64,000 bases of DNA, taken from NCBI RefSeq assembly GCF_048569485.1, contig NC_134354.1, forward strand, positions 87,582,142-87,646,141, in the 5' to 3' direction. Position 1 is the stretch's first letter, and each line of letters starts with the position of its first letter. A program made the translations under genes and the position numbers. The DNA comes from Anomaloglossus baeobatrachus. Its lineage: Eukaryota > Chordata > Amphibia > Anura > Aromobatidae. The notes under the pieces are model-generated. The model made no database searches. It worked only from the letters and a program-made list of their open reading frames with translations, and was not told where the DNA came from. This document shows positions 23,100 to 35,195 of this stretch, piece after piece.

Positions 23100-23177
23100 G
23101 CCGGCGGCCGCCACTGCTGCGGCTTCTCACAGGCTGGGTCCTCTCCGTGCTGCTCCGGACTGCGGGGGCGCAAAACG
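23078..23177 (+). CDS. First coding exon of an unidentified secreted or membrane protein (signal peptide)
   Basis: The frame starts at an ATG in strong context (G at -3 and +4) and runs 33 codons plus one base to a good splice donor (AACG, then gtgaga at 23178). The peptide begins MDTGGMLSRR, continues with a leucine-rich hydrophobic stretch (LLRLLTGWVLSVLL) and ends TAGAQN, which is a typical signal peptide with a plausible cleavage site before QN. A second in-frame ATG six codons in (Met6) could also start it. The exon sits at the 3' edge of a GC- and CpG-rich block of about 400 bp, the only such block in the window that is not a transposon terminus. The phase-1 donor after a signal peptide is common in receptors and extracellular proteins. 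No downstream exon was recognised in the remaining ~41 kb, so intron 1 is probably very long. I do not recognise the gene, and the peptide is too short to name it. Confidence 0.68.
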
Positions 23178-23285
23178 GTGAGAGGGGCCGGGGTGCCCGG
23201 TGTGGGGCGGGCGGAGGTGTGCAGCCGGGGGCACTGCGTGCGTGTCTGTGTATTATACATAGGTAATACACACTAATATATATAT

Positions 23286-24712
23286 ATTACACACACATAT
23301 GTATACTTATACATACACACATTACACAGACATGTATATACAGTATGCACACTGTACACACTAACATATATGTATACTTATACATACACACATTACACAA
23401 ATATGTATATACAGTATGCACACTGTACACACTAACATATATGTATACTTATACATACACACATTACACAAACATGTATATACAGTATGCATATTGTACA
23501 CTAACATATATGTATACTTATACATACACACATTACACAAACATGTATATACAGTATGCATACTGTACACACTAACATATATGTATACTTATACATACAC
23601 ACATTACACAAACATGTATATACAGTATGCATATTGTACACTAACATATATGTATACTTATACATACACACATTACACAAACATGTATATACAGTATGCA
23701 CACTGTACACACTAACATATATGTATACTTATACATACACACATTACACAAACATGTATATACAGTATGCATACTGTACACACTAACATATATGTATACT
23801 TATACATACACACATTACACAAACATGTATATACAGTATGCATACTGTACACACTAACATATATGTATACTTATACATACACACATTACACAAACATGTA
23901 TATACAGTATGCATACTGTACACACTAACATATATGTATACTTATACATACACACATTACACAAACATGTATATACAGTATGCATACTGTACACACTAAC
24001 ATATATGTATACTTATACACATTACACAAACATGTATATACAGTATGCACACTGTACACACTAACATATATGTATACTTATACACATTACACAAACATGT
24101 ATATACAGTATGCACACTGTACACACTAACATATATGTATACTTATACATACACACATTACACAAACATGTATATACAGTATGCACACTGTACACACTAA
24201 CATATATGTATACTTATACATACACACATTACACAAACATGTATATACAGTATGCACACTGTACACACTAACATATATGTATACTTATACATACACACAT
24301 TACACAAACATGTATATACAGTATGCAGACTGTACACACTAACATATATGTATACTTATACATACACACATTACACAAACATGTATATACAGTATGCAGA
24401 CTGTACACACTAACATATATGTATACTTATACATACACACATTACACAAACATGTATATACAGTATGCAGACTGTACACACTAACATATATGTATACTTA
24501 TACATACACACATTACACAAACATGTATATACAGTATGCACACTGTACACACTAACATATATGTATACTTATACATACACACATTACACAAACATGTATA
24601 TACAGTATGCACACTGTACACACTAACATATATGTATACTTATACATACACACATTACACAAACATGTATATACAGTATGCACACTGTACACACTAACAT
24701 ATATATTATGCA
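23286..24712 (+). repeat. ~70-bp minisatellite, about 20 units, at the start of intron 1
   Basis: Units of 69-71 bp (a few of ~61 bp) contain ACTAACATATATGTATAC, TTATACATACACACATTAC and AAACATGTATATACAGTATG. The units differ at few positions (CACACTG/CATACTG/CAGACTG variants), so homogenisation is recent. It starts about 110 bp after the exon 1 donor. All the 60-100 codon frames on both strands here are artefacts of the repeat. Confidence 0.93.
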
Positions 24713-25262
24713 AACAAATATATACAATATACATACACTAACACATATACACACTAACATATTTTATACAAACATGTATGTACAGTATACATACACATAT
24801 ATACAATATACATACAAACACATGTATTGCACAAACGTATATACAGTATACATACACACTTATATATATTATTATTTTTTATTATTATAGCGCCATTTAT
24901 TCCATGGCGCTTTACAGTGAAAGAGGTATACGTACAACAATCATTAACAGTACAAAACAGACTGGTATAGGAGGAGAGAGGACCCTGCCCGCGAGGGCTC
25001 AGTTTATAGGGTTATATTATAACCCTATAGACTGTGATTATACTGCAATTATACACATTATATTATACAAACATATGTACAGTATACATACACACTAACA
25101 TATTATAAAACGTACAGTATACATATACAGTATATATATGCTAACATATGTCACACATGTATGCATATATTGCACAAACATATATAATGCAAGCATGTAT
25201 CTTCAGTATACATGCACACTAATATTTATTACACAAGCATGTATAGTGTGTGTGTGTGTATA
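24713..25262 (+). repeat. Degenerate continuation of the minisatellite with a LINE tail inserted
   Basis: ACATGTATG/TACAGTATACATAC words persist with decayed spacing to about 25260. An L2-type LINE tail interrupts them at about 24865-25020. Confidence 0.6.
24865..25020 (-). mobile_element. L2-type LINE 3' tail fragment
   Basis: An A/T trinucleotide run is followed by TATAGCGCCATTTATTCCAT and GGCGCTTTACAG, the 3' end of an L2-like LINE on the minus strand. The same tail, opposite strand, is at about 27487-27540. Confidence 0.6.
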
Positions 25263-25912
25263 CATATATATAATGTGTGTATGTTGGTGCATACAGTTGT
25301 CTATGGATTGGTTATATGTGTATTATGTGGCGATTTATATATTGCTGTGTATTACTCCTCTCTCTCCCGCACATTATCATGGTCACCAGTGTATTATTTA
25401 TTTCTAGCCCTTTCTTCGTGCTGTTCGGTGGGGTGTGAAGCCCCTCAGGACAATGGTTTTTCATTTAGTAGTGCTGCCTCCATCTTTCCATCCCGGTGAT
25501 AGGTTTCTATAGTATAGATGTATTCTTTATATAGTTACTGTATGTCTTAGTGTGTATTATATGTGTGTAATATATAGTGTGAAATCACGTTGTGTGTGTG
25601 TATATGTATTTATATCACATACTGTCACCCCCCTCTATTATTCCTATAAAATGATGTCCCCTCCATCATTCTTATTCTATACATCTGCATATTGTTATAT
25701 TTGTTACATGCCTATGATGCCTCTCCATGTTTTATACCTTTTCCCTCGCTGTTGATTTCTATAAAGCCCCCTTTGCAAAGTTTTTTTTTTTTATGTTGCT
25801 ATTTGCTAGTTTACAGGCTTAAAATCTATCAGTTCACAGTTCCTTAGCATTACTATACCCTATTTATTGCACAATCCATTTGATCCTATGCTGCGTAGAT
25901 GTGAATATAGCC
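25263..25912. other. Unassigned intronic sequence
   Basis: No exon-like frame with splice sites, no element end. GT-rich stretches only. Confidence 0.4.
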
Positions 25913-26260
25913 TTAGGCTGTGTTCGCACAGTGCGTTTTTGATGCAGATTTTGACACAAAGCTGCATGCCTATCATTATGCCAGCAAAGTCAATGAGAAT
26001 TCTGCAGTGCTGTGCGCTTGTTCCTTATCTTTTACTTGCAGATTTGGTGCAGAAAATAATCTGCAGCATGTCAATTGTTGGTGTGTTTTTTTGCTGCGTT
26101 TTTTTTTAGCCCTTCCCCCCTCTGATTTAATTAAGAAAACCGCACGGCACAATAAAAGCAATAAAAATGCATGTGTTTTTTGGTGTGTTTTTCTGCCAGA
26201 AAGTGCAAGTTTGATGCAGAAAATTCTGCACCAAATCTGCAACATGTGCCCATAGCCTAA
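25913..26260. mobile_element. Palindromic element, GGCTGTGTTCGCAC / GTGCCCATAGCC family
   Basis: Left end CTTAGGCTGTGTTCGCAC, right end CATGTGCCCATAGCCTAA, with inner CTGCAGCATGTCAATTG and TTTCTGCCAGAAAG. Related to 2869-3235 and 55752-56101. Confidence 0.65.
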
Positions 26261-26589
26261 CTGTAAGGTGCTTCATTTTCATCTGACCATAAAGACTGAT
26301 ACTTTGCTAAGAAACTCATAATTTGTGCAATTAAAGTGGAAAAACCACTAAACCTATTGAAATATTGAAAACAAATTTATAGACTTGTTTTCTCCATGAT
26401 GACCGTCATTGTTATAGCTGATAAGAATTTTCCAAATAGGGAACAGGAAATATTAAACATACCGGAATTTTCTGCTGTCAATGGGTTTTCCAGTGGAACA
26501 TTGTTCATATCACAGCAGATTATCTGTGTATGTGTGATGTGTGTGACAGCGAGAAGTCTGGGAATGAGGCTTCATGACAATTACTGCAG

Positions 26590-26956
26590 CTGACTTCAGT
26601 TTTTACTTGTTTCTGGGTCTTTCTGCCTTAAATTTTGTCTTAAGCGTGTGAAATGCAGCTCGATGGGGTTGAGATCTGGTGATTCCTGGGTTGCTTTTGC
26701 TGTATGTTTTGGGTCATTGTCCATCTGTACTGTAAAGCGCCATCCAATCAACCTTGCTGCATTTAGTTGAATCTGAGACTATAGACTATAGTGTTGCCCT
26801 GTACTTTTCAGGATTCATCCGGCTGCTTCTCTCTTCAGTCACATCAGCAATAAACACTAGTGACCCAGGGCCATTGGAAGCTATGCATGCCCAGCCATCA
26901 CACTGCCTCCATTATGTGTTACAGAAGATATGGCTTTGGATCATGAGCAGCTTCTC

Positions 26957-27005
<49 letters not shown>

Positions 27006-27030
27006 ATATAATATATATATAGATATAGGT

Positions 27031-27070
<40 letters not shown>

Positions 27071-28035
27071 ATATCTATCTCTATATATCTCCTCCCTATA
27101 CTTTTTTCTTCCCATTGTTCTGGTACAGGTTGACCTTAGGTTCATCTGTCCATACAATGCTTTACCAGAACTGGGATGCTGCTTTATATGTTATTTTTTT
27201 GGCAAAGCCTATTCTGGTGTTTCTATTTTTTTATCCGGCTGATTAATGGTTTGTACCTTGTGGTAAACCCTCCGTATTTGCTCTCATAAAGTTTTCTCTT
27301 TATGGTAGTCTTAGATACTGAAACACACAGTGTGTCTGGAGAGTGTGGATGTCGTGAATAGGTTTTTTTCACCATGGAAAAGATTCTGTGATCATCCACC
27401 ACTATTATCTTCTGTGGACGTCCAGACCTTATAAAGTTCCCAAGCTCACCAATGCATTCTTTTTGCAGAATATTCCAAACTTTTCACATGTAAAGCGCCA
27501 TGGAATAAATGGCGCTATAATAATTATTAATAATTAAAAAAAAATAAACTGTTGATTTGGCTGCTCCTAACATTTCTGCTATCTCTCTGTTTTAGGTCTT
27601 ATTTTTTTTCACCCTAATAATAGTCTGTTTCTCTTCCATGGAGAGCTCCTTTGACCACATATTGTGGTTTCACAGCAACAGCTTCCAAATGCAAACGCCA
27701 CACCAGGAATCAGCTCCAGACCTTTTAACTGCTTAATGATGAATTAATGAGACAATAGCCCGTGCAGCCAATTAAAGAACTTTTGAGTTCTTTAATTGGC
27801 TACACTGACTATTCCATCATTAATCATCCAATTACTTTTGGTCCCTTGAAAAGAGGCAGCTACATATTTAAGAGCTGTAATTCTTAAATCCTTACTCCAA
27901 TTAGGTTGTATATACCCTCCAAATTAAAGCTAAGATTCTGTATTGAATATATAATTGTATTTGTAATGCTTTTTATAAACAGCTAAAATCCCAAAACTTG
28001 TAACTGTTCAAATATTTCTGGACCAACTGTGTGTA
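26590..28035 (-). pseudogene. Tc1/mariner transposon relic
   Basis: Minus-strand fragments in order: WSKELSMEEKQ (near 27650), RSGRPQKI (near 27415), WTDEPKVNLYQ (near 27140), MDNDPKHTAKAT (near 26710) and SPDLNPIE (near 26670). The WTDE, DNDPKH and SPDLNPIE blocks correspond to the catalytic D, D and E regions of Tc1-type transposases. The frame is lost many times. It is interrupted by (CTAT)n and (TA)n runs at 26955-27090 and by a LINE tail at about 27487-27540. An inner inverted repeat (AAAGAACTTTTGAG, CTTTAATTGGCT) lies at 27765-27805. Confidence 0.72.
26955..27090 (+). repeat. (CTAT)n and (TA)n microsatellites
   Basis: About 12 CTAT units, then an AT-only tract of about 60 bp with TA repeats. 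Confidence 0.9.
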
Positions 28036-28125
28036 TGTATATATGTGTGTGTGTATGTATATATGTGTGTGTGTGTATGTATATATGTATATATAATGTA
28101 TATATATAGATAGATAGATAGATAT
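28030..28125 (+). repeat. GT/ATGT and TAGA microsatellite cluster
   Basis: Alternating (GT)n, TATGTATATATG and (TAGA)n runs. Confidence 0.85.
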
Positions 28126-29041
28126 TATAAAAAATCTCTGTAATATCTGTGGTTTATTCTTATTTTTTTAAATAATGAATCAAAGTGGAGTTCCCCTTTA
28201 AGGAGAGTTTCAGGTCTTGGCTGGGTTTATTGCTGCTTGAGTTACAGGAGTAAAGTGACAGCGTGTAATGGATCATAATGTTCTCACGGCGCGTTGTCAT
28301 TGACTTCCAGCAGCAGACGTACTGACCCTCAAGGAATCGACGCCAGTCAAGTTGGTTAACAGTAAAGTAGAATTAATGTTCTCGGGGCCGGGATGGTATT
28401 GATTTCTCAGCCTCAGACACTGCGCGGATTGTGACACTGTGTTACGAGTCCTCGGACTCCCTGGCGCGGGCAGGGTGGCACATAGAGGGCAGCACTGATT
28501 GTCTGCACTGTGTGGCTTTTTGCTGTACACGGAATGATTGGTAACTAGTATGACATTGTATTCATACAGTATGTTAGGTAAGGATGTGCTTATCCTAGAA
28601 AGACGTCTGGCAGACAATAATGCAACTACTGTAATTAATTTATTTTGTTAATTTCTGATGAATGAGATCCTCACCAATCACTTTTTTTAAAAAAAAAAAA
28701 CCCAAAAACCTCTTGTCTGTATTTTTGTATATTCCTATTAATACAGAATAAAGCTTCCTTAACATGAGACGGATGAACCAGACAACATCGACCCTCACGG
28801 TCATCATTTAACAAAATTGTACAGAAGCTATTGTTTCCAGTGGCCGACAGCGATCTGTATTGTGTATTTATTTGGGATTTGGCAGTGACTTTTCTCACCA
28901 AACAAAAAAAAAAAAAATCACCAGTTTTTTAATGTAGTGTTTAATTAGTCACGGGGGTTCATTGGACCCCATGTGAGTTTTTGTCCTCCTCAGTGCATTG
29001 CGAGACACGTCACCTACATGTGCCACAGCGACTCCAAATGA
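28126..29041. other. Unassigned intronic sequence
   Basis: Non-repetitive to the eye, apart from A runs at 28685 and 28905. The minus-strand frames here carry no recognisable motif. Confidence 0.4.
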
Positions 29042-29828
29042 TTAAAGGGAACCTGTCAGGTGCAATATGCACTAGGAACCACGAGCAGTTCTGGGTGCAT
29101 ATTGCTAATCCCTGCCTAACTGCTTGTGTATTTAGCAGCATAGATAAAGAGATGTTTAGAAAAAGTATTTCTAAAGATCCTTTATGATATGCTAATGAGC
29201 GCCGGGGCAAGTCGCAAGGGTGTTAGTTCCTGCGCTCATTCCGCCCTCTTACGATGTTACCACGCCCACATGCTAGCGTGCTAACATGCTATTTAATGAC
29301 CATTGCCCAGCATCATTAGTGGTGCCACGCGTGCCTTTGTCCATTGTCAACGCTTCAGAACGCTGCCGGGTTTAGGCTCAGTGCGCATGATCAAAAGTCC
29401 CACCACTTCCGGTCATACGCACTATGAAGCCGGGTGTATGTGTCCCGGCTTCAGAGAGGTGTAGTGTGCATGACTGGAAGTGCCGGGGACTAACGATCAT
29501 GCGTACTGACCCTAAGCCTCGCGTTCTGAGGTGGTGACATGGACACAAGTACACGCGTCATCGCTGATGACGCTGGGCAATGGGCATTGAATAGCATGTT
29601 AGCTTAGCACACGCCACTAGGTATGCTAAGAGGGCGGAATGTGAGCAGGAACTAACGCCCTTGTGACTAGTCCCTGGCCTCATTAGCATATCATAAGGGA
29701 TCTTTAGAAATACTTTTTCTAAAGATCTCTTTATGTAGATACAGGGACAGTTGGGCATGGATTAGGAATATGCACCCAGGACTGCTCATGGTTCTGGGTG
29801 CATATTTGACCTGACAGGTTCCCTTTAA
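29042..29828. mobile_element. Palindromic TTAA element (family P), complete 787 bp
   Basis: Ends are TTAAAGGGAACCTGTCAGG and CCTGACAGGTTCCCTTTAA, exact inverses. Paired arms include ATGCACTAGGAACCACGAG near 29068 with its partner at 29770, TCTAAAGATCC near 29170 with its partner near 29697, and CCGCCCTCTTAC with CTAAGAGGGCGG. TTAA flanks fit piggyBac-like target choice; no transposase. Other copies: 1-1004 and 5517-5651. Confidence 0.85.
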
Positions 29829-30505
29829 AAGTGTATTTTGGCATGACTAACTGAAGGGTAAATTCGATTTCCCTAACCAAACCCCCCCCCCAGCATAGTC
29901 TGTTTAGGGACCATTGTTCAGTGCATAGCCGGCGGCCAGTGTAAGATCGTACATCTGTTACTTTAGTAAATCCATGTGTCTGTATCGTTATTCTCCATTT
30001 ATTTCCTACTCTGATACTTTGGCTGATCCTGATTTACATAAATGTATCGGGCTGTATTAAAAATGCATGTCTCACAGAGGCTAAAAGTCACTTGATGTCA
30101 ATGTCCTCGGCCTTGATCTTGTCTGTGCATATTCGAGTCCGTCCTAAGGATCTGCACTACAATGCCCAAGGAATCCCTCTGTTTACCTGCGGCTTTAGCT
30201 GTTAATATTTCATGTGGGGTTTGAGAGCAAATTTCATTCGTTCCCTTCAGAAGACATTTCCACAACAGATCGGACATGCTGGTGCTCCATTGCGGATTTA
30301 TTTATTTTGAGGCTGTGAGTGAAAGGCTTTTTCTTAAAGCCACATGCACTAAAATTATTAATCCTTTAACTCAGGGAGTCATGAATCCACCAAATACATA
30401 AAAATGTATATTAACTTTTTTGCAAAGAAACAAAGTAAATAAAATGGCTCTCGAGGTGACTACAGCAAGTGAAAAAGATGCAAGGCAGGTATCACATAGT
30501 ATGGA
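29829..30505. other. Unassigned intronic sequence
   Basis: A C9-C10 run at about 29882 is the only notable repeat. No element end or coding frame seen. Confidence 0.4.
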
Positions 30506-30506
30506 G

Positions 30507-30674
30507 GCGCGTCTACAGAGGCGCGTCTACAGAGGCGCGTCTACAGAGGCGCGTCTACAGAGGCGCGTCTACAGAGGCGCGTCTACAGAGGCGCGTCTAC
30601 AGAGGCGCGTCTACAGAGGCGCGTCTACAGAGGCGCGTCTACAGAGGCGCGTCTACAGAGGCGCGTCTACAGAG
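30507..30674 (+). repeat. 14-bp CpG-rich minisatellite, 12 perfect copies
   Basis: Unit GCGCGTCTACAGAG repeats 12 times without a change, followed by a diverging GCGCAT. Each unit holds two CpG sites. The two long frames across it simply translate the repeat with a 14-residue period (42 nt). Confidence 0.95.
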
Positions 30675-30754
30675 GCGCATTTAGAAACATGAGAAATACT
30701 AGCCGGTATATTGCACACCAGAGTCTCTCATGCGTTAGAAGGGATTCTCCTAGT

Positions 30755-31157
30755 AGCTGATAACCCCTTTAATTTCTGAGTCCACGTTTCCCCCAGGTAA
30801 AAATATAAAAAAAAGCCTATACTCTCCGCCCCAGTGCAGGGGGCTGTGACGTCTCACGAGCCCTGTGTCCAGTCAGCGACTACTTCTCTTGCCCCACCTT
30901 CGGACGCAGGAAGAATGAACAGGAAGTGAGCAGCAGCCGCAGGACTCACTTCCTGTTAATTAACTTGTTTGGCACGACGGTGGGGAGACAGGAGCCGGCG
31001 CTAATTGGATGCAGGGTCCGTGAGATGTCACAGCCACCTGCATGAGCCCAGGGAACTCAATCCGCAGCACTGCTGCAACCGTGGAGGTGTGTATAGGTTT
31101 TTTTAAAATTTTACCTTGGGGAAACCTGTGGAATCAGAAGTGGTTTTCCTAGTAATG
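30755..31157. mobile_element. Palindromic-type element cut by an LTR-like block
   Basis: Shares ends and core with 54236-54530: GAGTCCACGTTTCC, AACAGGAAGTGAGCAGC, CACTTCCTGTTAATTAAC and GTGATGTCACA-type words. It is interrupted at 31158 and no right end follows. Confidence 0.55.
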
Positions 31158-32330
31158 TGTAGCGCCCCTGACTGTCAGGTGCCACAGGGTACTGCATCTA
31201 ACCCTGGATTCCTGGAAGGCCAGTGCTGGTAAAACACCACAACACACACACAAACCACGCCTTTTGCCCTCAGACTGGTTAACAGGCTAGAGATGGACTT
31301 GAAGGGTGGTCACCTATAGGCTGGGACGCACCCAATCCACTAGGCAGAAACCTGGGAAGAGGAGGGGCTAGTCAGTGAAGTGGACGGACGACAGACATCT
31401 TGTCAGATAGAAAGTAACCAGACACCAAGTCAGTCAGAAGTTGACATGCTGACGGGAAAGTGTGCAGTGACCTACTGAGTAAAAAGGAGTATGGTTGCCA
31501 GGGAGAGTGCGGGACGTACTCAGTGGACCGAACCCAAGCACCCACTGGGTACAGAGCCCTAGTTCAGGAGGAAACTTAAGGCTCGCATAATAATAATCTG
31601 CCCGACATTAGTGTCCGGGGCACAGCAGCAGAGAGGGAACCTGGGAACGGGGACAGAGGTCCGACCCATGAGAGGTTCAAGCTGACTGCCGCACGGGCCA
31701 AGACGGACACAACAGGAGGGGACTCCAATACATTCCAAGCCACGGGGGCCCACCAACTACTACAGGGTGCATGGAAGTAAAGCTCACCAGTTCATTACAC
31801 CGTCACTGGATCAAAGGGAATACCGGATTGGTAAAGACCAGCACAAACCGTGTGGCAGCAACTCCAAATCAGTGAGTAAAGCACAAGTTAACCCGCAGTA
31901 TCTGTATTGTCTGAATTATTACTACACCTCTGCATCTATATACTACAACCACCATCATTCTCCCCTGGGGCCTAGGTCTACTTGCGGAGAGCCATCACAC
32001 CTAAGCTGCCCAGTACCATCAGCCCCAGCAGTGAAAGACTTTACGGCGGCGGTTCTCTCCATATAACCGCACACCACAAACTTTTTATTTTTTTTCTTGT
32101 ATCAATTCGCCTTTTAAGCGACCCTCCCCCTCCCTCCCACCTTCCCAGGGTCAAGGAGCCGGGCAATGGCCACCCAGTGAACTGTCCCAGTAAACATACT
32201 GCCCGGGACCGAGTACCCAAAAGCCCTGGGGTGCGTCAAATGGACAACTCCTGTAAGGACTACACCCAAAGGATACAAAGTAATAAGGGTACTGCTTACC
32301 CATTACTCCCTTAGTGACTACCAAGTATTT
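31158..32330. mobile_element. LTR-like element, relative of 17708-18857, right end unclear (fossil)
   Basis: Starts TGTAGCGCCCCTGACTGTCA and shares the order of internal words with the element at 17708. No closing CGCTACA is found, so it is probably truncated. No capsid, RT or integrase frame is visible. Confidence 0.45.
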
Positions 32331-33468
32331 GTACAACCCTGATTCGCGTTTCGCTTGTGCTTTCATAGGAGATAGTTGTACCATGTCTGTTCAATGTTAG
32401 TTATTCCCACAAGTGTGCATGATTGAAATGCCAGGTGCAGTCGATAGCCATCTTGCACATGTGATAGGTAGAAGGAAATACTTCATGATGTCATATACCC
32501 ATGCACGTCGCTGTGCTGTGTCACTGTGTATCAGTGCTCTAAATGGCCTCAAGGAAGAACTGAGCATACATGCTGACATGTGCCATCTTGGACGTGGGCA
32601 AATGCTCCCTGGCACCAGTATATACCTCAAATGTGTGTAATAAGTGCATAGTGAAAAATATAAGGTAACAGTGAATGCTTGAATTAAAGAAAAGACAGGA
32701 AAAAGAAGGCATATTACGGTAGATAATGAAGGGGTCATATCTATGGGAAAGGCTCAAAGTACGTCAAAAAGTTCCATCTTCGAGCATGGCAACATCCATG
32801 ATGCTCCGAAACTAAAGTGACCTGCATAAAAGGATAAAATGAAGAAATACAAAATAGTGTATACATTATAAGTCAATTACATGAGAGCACAAAAGGAAGA
32901 ACTAAGCATGCACGCCGGCGGGCACCATGTTGGGCAAGGGAAAAGATTCCCTAGCAACAGTATGTAGCTCATGTAGTTAAAGTGACAAGTCCAGAGTGAA
33001 AGAAGACAAAGGAGAAAAGGCACATTAGATAATAGAAAATTAGTATTTATGGCAAATACCCCAAAGTGCATTTGCATCATGCAGAACCCATGATGCTCCA
33101 AAAACCAATTAAAGTGACGTGCACAAAAGGATTATATTGGTGAATCAATTATACAGGAGCATAAAAAGCCCAATATATTACAGATACATATGGCAATCAT
33201 AGTCTGTATAGTGAATAACAATGTTCACAAAGAAAAATACATTAAATAAAAAGAAACACTACATATGAAAAAATGATTACAAGGTGAAGCATCAGAAGGT
33301 CATCAACGACAAAAGGAGCCACTAAGTCCAAGGTATAATGAAGAATACCAAGGCACAAATTTGCAAGTGAAGAAAGCTTTAATGGTGCAGAGGCAGAAAA
33401 TGAATCTGTACACCAATTATGGCCAACATTTCAGTCATCCGATCTTGTTCGCAGCCCATAACAATATA
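32331..33468. repeat. Two diverged ~345-bp direct copies and flanking sequence
   Basis: About 32540-32850 and 32880-33150 are related in the same orientation: AAGGAAGAACTGAGCATACA against AAGGAAGAACTAAGCATGCA, CCATGATGCTCC in both, and AAAGTGACCTGCATAAAAGG against AAAGTGACGTGCACAAAAGG. Origin unknown. The right flank (GGCCAACATTTCAGTCATCC near 33421) resembles PLE-type tails on the minus strand, but I cannot prove it. Confidence 0.5.
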
Positions 33469-34226
33469 CCGTATTTTTCGGACTATAAGATGCACCCTTG
33501 TTTTAGAGGAGGAAAAAATAGAAAAAAAAATGAAAGTAAAAAAATGTGGTCATGACACACTGTTATCTCGAGGACCTGCAGTGATGTAATGAAGAGGCGG
33601 GGCACTGTGCTGCTCTGGCCCACCCCTCTTCATTGCATCACTGCAGGTCCTGCTGTTACAGGAGACTTTGTTTCTAGTGCAGAGGCAGGAGCAAACTGAA
33701 AGCAATGTGAGCCGTCAGCACAGAGACTGCGGGCTGTGCTGTGAAGGTATGCCGTGCTCTGGCCCGGACACTTAAGTGATCTGCACTTCCTCCAGGCCAG
33801 ACATGACCGCAGCGGCACCCTGCTCCTGCCTCCTAAACAGCGGACACAGACTCCCCAGCCTCTGCAGGAAGCCGGCGGCTGGAGCTCCCACGTGTGTCCA
33901 CTGTTTACATTAAACAAGTATTGATTTGCTGCTCCTCACACCCGCTTCTAGTCACTGACTGCAGAGAGCAGAGAGAGGTGGGCGGGGAGCAGCTAATGAA
34001 TATTCACTTACTTTAAGCAGCGGGCACACGTGGTTTCTCCAGCCGCCGGCTTCCTGCAGCAGCGACCCTCCCTGCCTCCTGTGATCCCACTGCATAGCGC
34101 TGAATCCCCACCGCTCCCTACCCCGCAGGTACCCCGCTTTGACACTCGGACTATAAGACGCACCCTACACTTTCCTCCCAAATTTGGAGGAATAAAAGTG
34201 CGTCTTATAGTCCGAAAAATACGGTA
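33468..34226. mobile_element. Non-autonomous element with CCGTATTTTTCGGACTATAA ends
   Basis: Terminal inverted repeats ACCGTATTTTTCGGACTATA and TATAGTCCGAAAAATACGGT inside a TA duplication. The interior is GC-rich with paired blocks (GGACCTGCAGTGATG and TGCATCACTGCAGGTCC at about 33570-33650). No transposase. This end sequence is widespread in vertebrates. Confidence 0.8.
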
Positions 34227-34259
34227 CATAAAATACAATAAGTATACACACAACTAGTA

Positions 34260-35195
34260 CAAGTGCCAAAATAGAGATGATGACTCATTAATAAAAATAG
34301 CCATGATGGTGAAAAAGTGGTAGTCATTATTTAATTTATTACGGGAGAGCGGAAAAGAGAAATATGGAGAACAGAAGTGAACTGAAATAAACTAGAGATG
34401 AGGACCGAGGGAAAGAATATAAATGAAAAGGGAGAGAAAAGAAAAAAAAAAAAGATAAAAAAATGGAAATATGGTAAAATGAAAGCATTATTTGAATAGG
34501 AAAATAAAGTACATGAATGAGAAGAAAAGATTACAGAAAACAAAGGAAAAAAAAAATAAAAAAAAAGATTTGAGAACAGGAAATGTAAATTATAAATAGA
34601 GAAAATAAAGAAATTAAATGAAATTATTGGAAACGTAAAGTGGTAACATTAGGACAATAAAATGAAGGAATGAAAGAAGAAAGGAAAATCAAGATGAGAT
34701 GAATAAGGCTAAGGAGAAAATGTAAATGAAGAAATAAAGTAAATGAATGAAGAAAGGGGGGATAGAGTGAGATCATGGAATGGTGGTAAGGCTGCACAAA
34801 GAAGAATAACGCATGGATAAATGAAATAAAGAGAAATTGCAGCAGAAATGAAACACATTGAATTTACTACATGAGGATATGTGGGGTGGGGGGGACACTC
34901 AGTTCATGGTGACTTGCTGGATAAGGCCTCATGGAAGGTACAGTGAACACCTTAAGACCATAAACACAGCACTAAAATAACAAGACGCCATAAATTAAAA
35001 TCCGGAAAAAAGAAAAATAAGACATAACATTAAAAAAAAAGTTTAATCACGTGACATTCAAATTGAGCAAGGAGGCGCTTAGTGTCACCTCTTCTTGCTC
35101 CACCGCGCAGGCAATCTATACCACAGATTTTAAGATTGTTCGGATTGCACCCATAAGTGCCTGGGAGTGGTTTTAAGAGATGCCATGTTCTTAAC
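34260..35195. other. Purine-rich, A-rich sequence
   Basis: GAAA/AAATGAAG words for ~600 bp, strongly strand-asymmetric (A+G on the plus strand). No gene seen. Confidence 0.5.

Larger units (their letters stand above)
22800..23230 (+). promoter_or_regulatory. CpG-island-like promoter and 5' leader
   Basis: About 430 bp are strongly enriched in G+C and CpG (for example around 22870-23120), in sharp contrast to the AT-rich satellite that follows. No TATA box is visible near a likely start, as is usual for CpG-island promoters. It covers the first coding exon and the donor site. The transcription start cannot be placed from sequence alone. Confidence 0.6.

Noticed and set aside
23345-24734. Many overlapping frames with MYTYTYTHYTNMYIQY-like repeats on both strands
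   Set aside because: Translations of the ~70-bp minisatellite.
26940-28125. Possible CRISPR-like spacing in the microsatellite region
   Set aside because: Simple sequence repeats inside a vertebrate transposon relic; no repeat-spacer structure.
30420-30692. Arginine-rich repeat protein (TEARLQRRVYRGAS repeats)
   Set aside because: The 14-residue period equals three 14-bp units; this is a minisatellite, not a coding repeat.
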